In this document: piece by piece, positions 46,701-55,700 of the stretch
Layout of the letters: each line of letters starts with the position of its first letter
Numbering within the stretch: the stretch's first letter is position 1
NCBI GenBank assembly: GCA_018398585.1
Contig: JAGTTD010000012.1
Location: forward strand, 20,965,036-21,029,035
Source of the DNA: Simmondsia chinensis
Taxonomy: Eukaryota; Streptophyta; Magnoliopsida; Caryophyllales; Simmondsiaceae
Direction of reading: 5' to 3'
DNA: 64,000 nucleotides
The notes under the pieces: generated by a model
The model's database searches: none
The model's input: the letters and a program-made list of their open reading frames with translations, nothing else
What the model was told of the DNA's origin: nothing
Made by a program: the position numbers and the translations under genes

Positions 46701-49700
46701 ATCTTGAGAATGTAACTCGTGACCCTGCCAGTGAAGATGATTCTGTGTCCTTGGGACCTGAGTTTCCTCCACGTTTTGAGCCCTTAACCTTGAACACGTC
46801 AAAGTCTTGCATGGAGAGACGCAGTGGAGGTGGGATGAGAAAAGGAAAAGGACTACTGACAAAAAGGGAGAGAAAAACGTTGAAGCACAAGAAAAAAGAG
46901 AGTGAAAAGCGGGAGCTTTAGAAATTTCTTGAGGACATGTCGCCTAGGAAAAGTACGCTGGAAAATAACAAGGCATCAGGCAAACGAAAAAAGGGGAAGG
47001 AGGTGAAATGGGAAAAATCATCAAAGGCAACTGGGAAGAAGAAGAAACGGAATAGGGAGAATTGATACGACAAGATCTCAGAAGCGAAGTATGATGAGTT
47101 GATCCTTCAAGCGGAGCGGGCAATTGACATGGGAAGAATAGTTGGTTTTAATTTTGATGGTTTCGAACTACCTATGGTGGCAGATCTGCTGGCTAAATGA
47201 GATGGGTGGTTTTGTGGTTAAGGTTCAGTCCTGCTTCGGTTTTCCGCGCTAGTCGTTTGGTTCTTTTTCTTTTGGGTTTCCGGTCTGAGCTTGTTTTGTG
47301 CACGTCTTGGGTAGCGTGTGCTCGGTGTCTGTTTTGTCGGGTTTGGGTGTTTTTGTTTTGATGCTTTTTGTTTCCCTTTTTGTTTCCCCCTCCGTTTAAG
47401 GAGTGGCCTAGGCCTCGTCTTTTCGAGTTGCCTATTTGTTATTCGGCTTTGCCGATATTTAAAAAAAAAAATTCACAGTCAAACTGTTTTGTCATTCATT
47501 TTTTTCTTTTCACTACTACTATTTTTCCCAATAACTCCCTATTTTTAGAAAAATAATCCAAACTCATTCAAACTCAAATTCCAATACAAATATATTTTAG
47601 TTATGAATCTTTACCTAAGTCTCATTAGAAAAAAAAAAAAAAAATCTTTTCTTTATCTAAATCTCTCTTCAAATATAACTAACTTTATTGAGACTCCACA
47701 TGTAAGCCTAGTAATTAGAATTTCACATTAGAGTTGTGAGAGAGAAGTGATCACCTTATAAGCCTAGTGAATTACTCCACCTATGGCCAATTGGTTTTAG
47801 GATAGAACCTCACTTGAGCTTATATGTGGATCTCGTATGGCCCAAGTTCGTGGGTCGGGCCTAAAAAAAGTCTAGTGAAATTTAACATGGTATCAGAGCA
47901 GATTAATGATCCCCATATCTTGTTTGTCACACCGTATCCTCGTAAAGAGGAGTGCATTTAAATTTGTTGCACTGAGGGCCTCTCTAGTGAATGTTGGATC
48001 CAAGTGAATCGGAGAAGGTGAGTGTTGCGTTTGTCATAGACTCACATGTGAGGGGGAGTGTTGAGACTCCACATGCAAGTCTAGTCATTAGAATCCCACA
48101 TTGGAGTTATGAGAGAAAAGAGATCACTTTATAAGCCTAATGGGTTACTGCACGTATAGCCAATTGGTTTTAGGATGGAACCTCTCTTAGGCTTATATGT
48201 GGATCGTGTATGTTCCAACTCCATGGGTCAGGCCTAAAAAAAGTCCTGTGAAATTTAACAAATTTGTAAGTGGCACATAAATTTTTTCTAACTTCTCCTA
48301 CAATTAAAGTGATCTTCTATCCATTATGGTATGTTTAATCTTCAGGGCAAGAGCAAGATTAGCTGTGTTTACCGCTTTCATTTTCAACTCTTCCCAATCA
48401 TAGTTGCTTATTTTCACAAGCTTCTTGTCAAGTAATGCCTTCTACAATCGTTGTTAAACAAGGAGGTCTTTCACCATACTTTCCAACAAAGAAAAATTAT
48501 TCTCGGCATCGAACAATTCGATTTCAAACTTGGTAACTCGGAACATATTACAATCTTCGACATCTCAAAAAACTTTAAGCCGGCTTTGATCCCTTTGTCC
48601 CTCAAATTCGGCTTCACCTCAAGCCACCCGGCTGACAGCATGAACCAGTTTTGCGTCGTTCTTCCACCAACGACCGTCACTATCACTCCACCAACTTCTT
48701 GTGCATGCTATTATTGGGCTCCTTCACCTCCCCCATGTGTGCCTTAATTTGTGTGCACCAGTGGTGACAGGAACTTATAGTTCCACCACCAGCCAGCCAC
48801 TTCCAGATCAGTCATGAAAACTTAACCTCATCCAAATCAGGCTCACTGAAAAAATATTGAGGAACACACTGAATGATGGGTGCCCTCTCATATATTTATA
48901 GGAGAGGGGTACAATAGAAGTTTACACAAGCCCTGTGCCCAGATGGCCCAATATACAAATGCTAATAGCCCATACATTATATTCTAACATCCTCCCTTAA
49001 TCGAAGTAGGAGATAAACGAATGCAAAGATTGTCTCTAAATAAAAGAAATAAATGACACGGAAGACTTTTTGTGAAAATGTCTACAATCTGCTGTGAAGA
49101 AGGAATGTGAAGAACTCGAACAAGGCCCATCTGAACACGCTGCCGAACAAAGTGAATGTCAATTTCAATATGCTTGGTACGAACATGCTGCACAAGGTTA
49201 GTAGAAAAGTATGCAGCAGAAAGAATATCACAGTAAACCAGTGTAGCTCGAGGAATGGAAACACCAATTTCATGTGATAAGGAGAGAAGCCAGCAACATT
49301 CTGAAACGGCATTGGCAATGGCGCAATATTCAGCTTTTGCACTGGAGCGAGAGAATGTAGGCTAACGTTTAGAAGACTAGGAGATAATATTGCCACCCAA
49401 AAAAACTCAAAAGCCAGACGTGGAATAGAGGGTATCTGGACAGCCTGCCAAATCAGCATCAGAATAAGCCACAAGCTAATCTAAACAGGTAGGAGATATA
49501 GTCAAGCCATGATCCAAGGTACCCTTGATATAGCGAAGAATGGGTTTTACAGCGACCCAATGTGGAAGGCGAGGAGCGTGAATGAAAAGGCACACCTGTT
49601 GCACTACATATGAAATATCAAGATGTGTAAACGTAAGATATTGCATGGCAACAACAACAGACCGGTACATAGTAGGATCAAATATAAGATCGCCATCGGT

Positions 49701-52700
49701 CAATGATAGTTTGGGCTTGGAATTAGTAGGCGTGGCAACAAGTCTGCATGATTGCATATCAGTTCTATCAAGAAGACCATGAGCATACTTTGACTTAGAT
49801 AAAAATGGACCTGCAGAAAGATGAGATACTGAAATGCCAAGAAAATAATTAAGGCGTCCCAAATCTGTCATATCAAACTCACAGCAAAGAGAGTCAAGCA
49901 ATGCATGAAGTAAATGAATCAAAAGAAGCAGTGGTAACAATATTGACCACATACACCCATAAAATGGCCATATTAGTCCCTCAACATAAAACAAATAATA
50001 ACGAATCATACTTACAGCTATGGAAGCCAAGACGATGGAGAAATAAAGCAAAATGAGTATACCATGTTACGCAGCCGCCAAATAGTGTTTGGTGGGTCAA
50101 TCAGGTCACACGGGTCAAGGTAGGCGAGCCAGGTACAAGCGGGGTGAAGACACCGAGAGTATACGGGAAAGGGAGGCCTCATATCCGCAGTTGGCGTGTG
50201 CCTTGGCAGGGTATCTGGTTGGCGGGTGCACGATTGGCAGAAACAAAGACAAAGGGCTTCAAGATGTGGCAAGACTTTGGCGGTAGTGGGCCATGGAAAA
50301 AGAGTAGCTGGCACCAAGGGGTGTTCGCAACTGGAAAGGAGGACGCAGTCAAGGCCAATTGAAGGCGTGATTCTGGGCGAGATTTTAGGAGTAGTTTTGA
50401 TTCTTTCTGTTTTAATTTATTTTCTTTCCATATTTTATTTTATTTTTGAATTTGAATTTGTAATTCCTCCCCTATATAAAGGAGGCTAAGTTAGGATGAA
50501 AGGTAAAGTTGATTTTTGAGGGGAAAAAAGTGTTATTGTTATTCTAATCCTCGATTTCTCGAGTTGCGAGAAACGAGCAATCCAATTTTTCCTCTTTATT
50601 TTTATGAGCATTCAATAAAAGTAAAGGGCAGGCCATTGAACCATCCCTTATCCCAATTATCCCATTACGCGCGCTGCATCAGTTGGTATCAGAGCTTAGA
50701 ATGCTTTCTGAGATGGCCCCAAGACGTCAGAGGAACGCCGCCGTTGAAGACATCACTGACCATGACCGACATCAACAGCACGAGAAGAGATTTGAGGCAT
50801 TGGAAGAGAAATTCCGGCGAATCGAGCATGCTTGATTCAACCCTGGGCAAATCCTGATCTTACACCAAGATCCCTACCCCAAAGCCCATTACTTATGGGC
50901 ACTATCCAAGAAGAAACGGGGGAAGGTGTTCAAGATCCATTCTTGGACGAGGAGATACCGAATCTTCGACCTAGGCGAAGGAACATCAATACCCTCTACA
51001 TTGATGATCGGGATGATCGAAGGTGGGACTCTGGACTTCGGGTGGAAATACCAGAGTTTGATGGTGGTACGAACCCAGACGAAGTTTGGGACTGGTTGGC
51101 GCCAGTAGAAGAGATCCTCGAGTTCAAAGGGGTCCCGGAGAAGAAGAAGGCGCCACTAGTAACGACATGGTTTCGGGGAAGAGCTACCGCTCGGTGGTAT
51201 CAGTTGAAGCACTCGTGGTTTCGATAAGGGAAGTCGAGATTCGGGAATTGGGAGAAGTTGAAGAAACATCTGAGAGGCACATTCTTGCCTCTTAATTACG
51301 TCAAAATTATGTATCAACGACTTCAGGGCTTGTCCCAAGTATCACGAACCATGGAGGACTATACAACTGACTTCTGCACTTTGATCGCCAGAAACGACTG
51401 GGAGGAATCCCAAGAACAATTGGCGGATAGGTACTTCGGCGGGTTAAGGGAGTCCATACAAGATGAACTAAACATGTTGACATCTTTACCGTGGCGAAAG
51501 CATGTCAAAGAGCAATGACCGTGGAGAAGCAGCAAAGGGGTCACAATGTTGGCGGCACCGTGCACGTCTCAAAAGCTAGGCATGATCAAATCCAACCACC
51601 GCTCAACCCAGCTCCGCAGGGAAAATCGGTTACCGTGAGCCCCGGAAAGGACTTGGCGAGTAGTTCCTGCACCCGTTGCTTCAAGTGTGGGGAGATGCGA
51701 CACTGAGCTGCTAAATGCCGTATGGGTGATAGGCTGGGTAAGAGTCTCTACATTGAAGGAGCACAAGAAGAAGATGGCAGGGCTGTCGTGGAAGAGGTTG
51801 GTGAAGAATTGGCGCTAATAGACGAGGAGGCCCTTGCTAGAGATGAAGGCAGGTTGCTTGTGGTTAGGCATAGTTATTTGACACCAAGAGAAGAACAAGG
51901 AGATGATTAGCTCAGGAGCAGCATCTTTAGATGATGTGTACGATGGGCAGAAGAGTGTGTTGCCTAGTGATCGATTCGAGGAGCTGCGAAAACATTATCT
52001 CTGAGGAGGCTATGCAAAAACTTGGGCTGAAGACGGAAGACCATCCGAACCTGTATAAGCTGGCTTGGCTCAAGAAGAAAAATCAGGTAACTGTCTCGAA
52101 ACGATGTCTGATACATTTTTCAATCGAGGCGAAGTACAAGGGCGAGGTGTGGTGTGACATGGTGGCTATGGACGCTTGTCATATGCAATTGGGCCGACCA
52201 TGGCAAATTGATAGAGGTGCCAACTATGACGGATGATAGAACACCTACAACTTCATGTTTGTGAACACAAAAATTGTTTTGCTACCCAAGAAGGACACAA
52301 CGCCCCAACCAGCAAAGGGTCAGGACCAAAAGCCTCCAGCAAAGACATTGTTGGCCAAGGCGTTGACAAGAACAGGGGAAGAACCATGGCGGCTAAGAGT
52401 TCAGGAGGGCTGACAGATGTTGTGAAGAAGCTCCGCGTGACCAAATTGATCAAGAAGACCCCACTCAGAATTCGAGGGCGAATTCTCTCAAGGCCGGAGA
52501 GGATGATGCAGCCGTCAAATAGCATTTGGCGGGTCAATCGGGTCACACGGGTCAAGGTAGGCAAGCCAAGTATAGGCGGGGTGAAGTATACGAGAAAGGG
52601 CGGCCTCATATCCGCAGTTGGCGTGTGGCTTGGAAGGGTACCTGGTTGGCGGGTTCACGATTGGCGGAAACAAAGGCAAAGGGCATCAAGATGCGGCAAG

Positions 52701-55700
52701 ACTTTAGCAGTAGTGGTCCATGGCATAAGAGTAGTTGGCGCCATGGAGTGTTCGCAGCTAGAGAGGAGGAAGCCGTCAAGGCTAATTAAAGGTGTGATTT
52801 TGGACGATAGTTTAGGAGTAGTTTTGAATCTTTCCATTTTAATTTATTTTCTTTCCATATTTTATTTTTGAATTTGTAATTTCTCCCCTATGTAAAGGAG
52901 GACGGTTAGGATGAAAGATAGAGTTGATTTTTGAGAAAAAAAATTGTTCTTGTTATTGTGATCCTCGATTTCTCGGGTTGCGAGAAGCGAGCTATCCAGT
53001 TTTCCCTCTTTATTTTTATGAGCAGTCAATAAAAGTAAAGGGAAGGCCGTTGAACCTTCCCGTATCCCAATTATCCCATTACACGCACTGCATCACCATG
53101 GACGAGGTGCTTACTTAAGACCATATAAAGACTTGTTCAACTTGCAAACAAAATTAGGAAACCGAGAATCCACTAAACTAGGCATTTGGGGAAAATGAGA
53201 ATCCACTAAACCAGGCGTTTGCTTCATGTAAACTTCTTTATGCAAAGTGCCATGCATAAAAGTATTTTTGACTTCAAATTGATGAATGGGCCTTACAAGA
53301 AGTGGCAATAGTGAGAACAGTATGAACTGTGGTAGGCTTGACAATAGGACTAAAAGTTTCACCATAATTGATCCCATAACGTTGTGTGAACCCCTAAGCT
53401 ACCAATCGAGCTTTATAGCATTTAACCTGACCTATTGGAGTTTGCTTAATCCGGTAAACCCGTTTTGACCCGACAACATTAGCACGATCAAGACAAGGTA
53501 CCAATGTCCAAATATTGTTGCATAAAAGCGCTTGATATTCATCAAGCAATATAGCTTTCCAATTTTCATCTTCAAGAGTCTACTTATAAGAGTATAGAAT
53601 ATTGGGTAAAACAATATGAGCAAGCATAGAGAGTTTAAAAAGGGGCTTCACTATACCGGATTTATAATGAGTGATCATAGGATGAATTGAGGGAACGAGA
53701 ACAGGTAATATGGCTGGGTGGAGATGACTCATAAGTAGGGACATCACTCATGATGGCATTGCATGTCGTTGGTGGAGTGCGCGAAGGGGGGGCAACCGTG
53801 GCAGGCCCACTATTGACAGTAGGAGCGGGGTTCGCTCGGACGGCAGGTGGTTTGACGTCCCAACAAACAAGGATGAAGCAAGCGGTGATGAGAATACTTG
53901 TTGAAGACGATGCATTGTAACCTGCGAAATTGCCCCCAACCAAGCAAACAGAAAATCTGTTTCATCAAAGACGACATGTCAAGAAATATAATGTATAGGC
54001 TATTAATATTTGTATATTGGGTTATTTTGGCTCTGATGCCATGAAAGAATGTTGAGGAACTCACTGAATAATGGGAGTTCTCTTGTATATTTATAAAAGA
54101 TAAGTACAATAGAAGTTTACATAAGCCCTAAGCCCAGATGGCCCAATATACAAATATTAATAGCCTATACATTATATTCTAACACTCACGTTTCATAGAT
54201 AATCTTTCATAACATGTTCCAATACCACTTTTCGGAAAAAAAAAAAATACACACAAATATGCTATGGAAGTAAAAAATTCATGCAAAACTAAACACTCAA
54301 ATTTACAAAGACACTCTCTTTCAAATGAAAGGAAAAAGCCACGTACCTAATTTGGTATCATACTCTTGTTATCGGTACTCAAGATTACAATCTCTAATTA
54401 AACCCTAAACTCAACTCATGTCATATTAATATTGAGACTGATTTAGCTTTAGTAATTGACCAATGTGTCTGCTGACTAACCAGGTGGTAGCCGAGTTCTT
54501 TGGGACCATGATACTAATAATTGCTGGGACAGCCACAGCCATCATAAACCAGAAGACCCAAGGTGCAGAGACCCTCATAGGGCTAGCCGCCTCCGCTGGC
54601 CTTGCAGTCATGATCGTAATCCTCTCCACCGGCCACATCTCTGGCGCGCACCTTAACCCTGCTATCACCATTGCCTTTGCTGCCCTCAAACACTTTCCAT
54701 GGGCACAAGTAAGTCGCCTAAAGAAGAGTGTTTTCTATGTGAGAAGAGTTAGAAGCATGATATAGAGTATTCCTTATTGCTAAAATACGTTGGCATTTGC
54801 TAGTTTATATGGTAAAGTTATGTAAAATATAACGCAGTATAAAACTACAATAAAGTAATAAGCAACCCTTTCGAGTCTCACCGTGATAAAGGAACCATAT
54901 AGTTAACTACATGCAGATATCCTTTCACAAAATAACAAAGAACGTTTCTAAAACCGAAGCTTATTATATGTTGATTCAACTTCTGAGAGCCAGAGGAACG
55001 AATGTAGGTCGATTGAGGTGGTCTTCCGTACACGTTGATCATCGCGGAATGGAAACAAAAAGATCGAATCAAGCACGTCAAATTTGAAAAACAAAATCGG
55101 AATCCACCGAAGAGAGAAAGAAAATTAGGGTTTGTATTCAAAATTTTAGGAATAATGTGTACAAACATCCATAGCTACTATTTATAGGCAAATAAAGAGA
55201 AACCAAATAAAGAGAAACCTTAATATACAGAATTACAAAAATGCCATAAAATATGAAATCATGAAAATGTCATAGAATACGAAATTATGAAACTACCCCT
55301 AAACTAGACAGAAAACATAAAAGTGGCCCGAAAATATGTTTATAGGGCGAATTTGGGGAAGATAGGCGGCGCCAGAGGCAAAGCGTCTGGAGTTGCATGG
55401 GTCGGTCCAATAGCTTCATTTTGACAATTTACAAGCCCCGTAACTCTTTATGGATCAAAACTTATAACCGTTTGATGTTAGCCGCACAAATTAGTGCTTC
55501 CGGTCCACCCGTTTGGGTTTCTGGCAGTCCAACTACTCCAAAAACTCTTCTGCTGCTTGTCCTACATCATCTAAGGAGTACAAACTTTTTAGCCTATCAT
55601 TTGTGCAAGTCATATGCACCATCATTCTTATTTTGCCCAAACATTAAGTGTTCAAAGCCTCATTTTAATCTAATAAGTATAATGACAACTAGAAATAATG

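Larger units (their letters stand above)
50067..53095 (+). mobile_element. Ty3/gypsy element V nested in copia IV, gag-pro only
   Basis: LTRs 50067-50681 and 52504-53095, perfect 5-bp duplication CCATG at 50062-50066 and 53096-53100. Right LTR ends are TGATGCAG…CTGCATCA. Primer binding site TTGGTATCAGAGC follows at 50683. The interior is only 1.8 kb and encodes Gag and a retropepsin-like segment; no RT, RNase H or integrase. It splits the copia RT just after KSLYGLK. It is a non-autonomous deletion derivative. Confidence 0.88.
48847..54184 (-). mobile_element. Ty1/copia element IV in intron 1
   Basis: 143-bp LTRs at 48847-48989 and 54042-54184 (TGAAA…CTAACA on the + strand), flanked by perfect CTCAC at 48842-48846 and 54185-54189. 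On the - strand the 5' LTR is followed by TGGCATCAGAGCC (initiator-Met primer site, 54029-54041). The interior keeps only the end of integrase, RT and RNase H; gag, protease and most of integrase are deleted. A gypsy element (50067-53095) is inserted in its RT. The small LTRs and the RT wording suggest Ale/Retrofit-like copia (inference). Confidence 0.87.

Noticed and set aside
46467..46862. 131-residue - strand frame
   Set aside because: Antisense to the retroposon's own coding-like strand; no recognisable domain.
52233..52871. 212-residue + strand frame
   Set aside because: It crosses from the gypsy V interior into its 3' LTR; the same peptide segments appear in the 5' LTR, so it is translated repeat.
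53432..53623. Separate small - strand gene
   Set aside because: It is an off-frame reading of the copia IV RT N-terminus.
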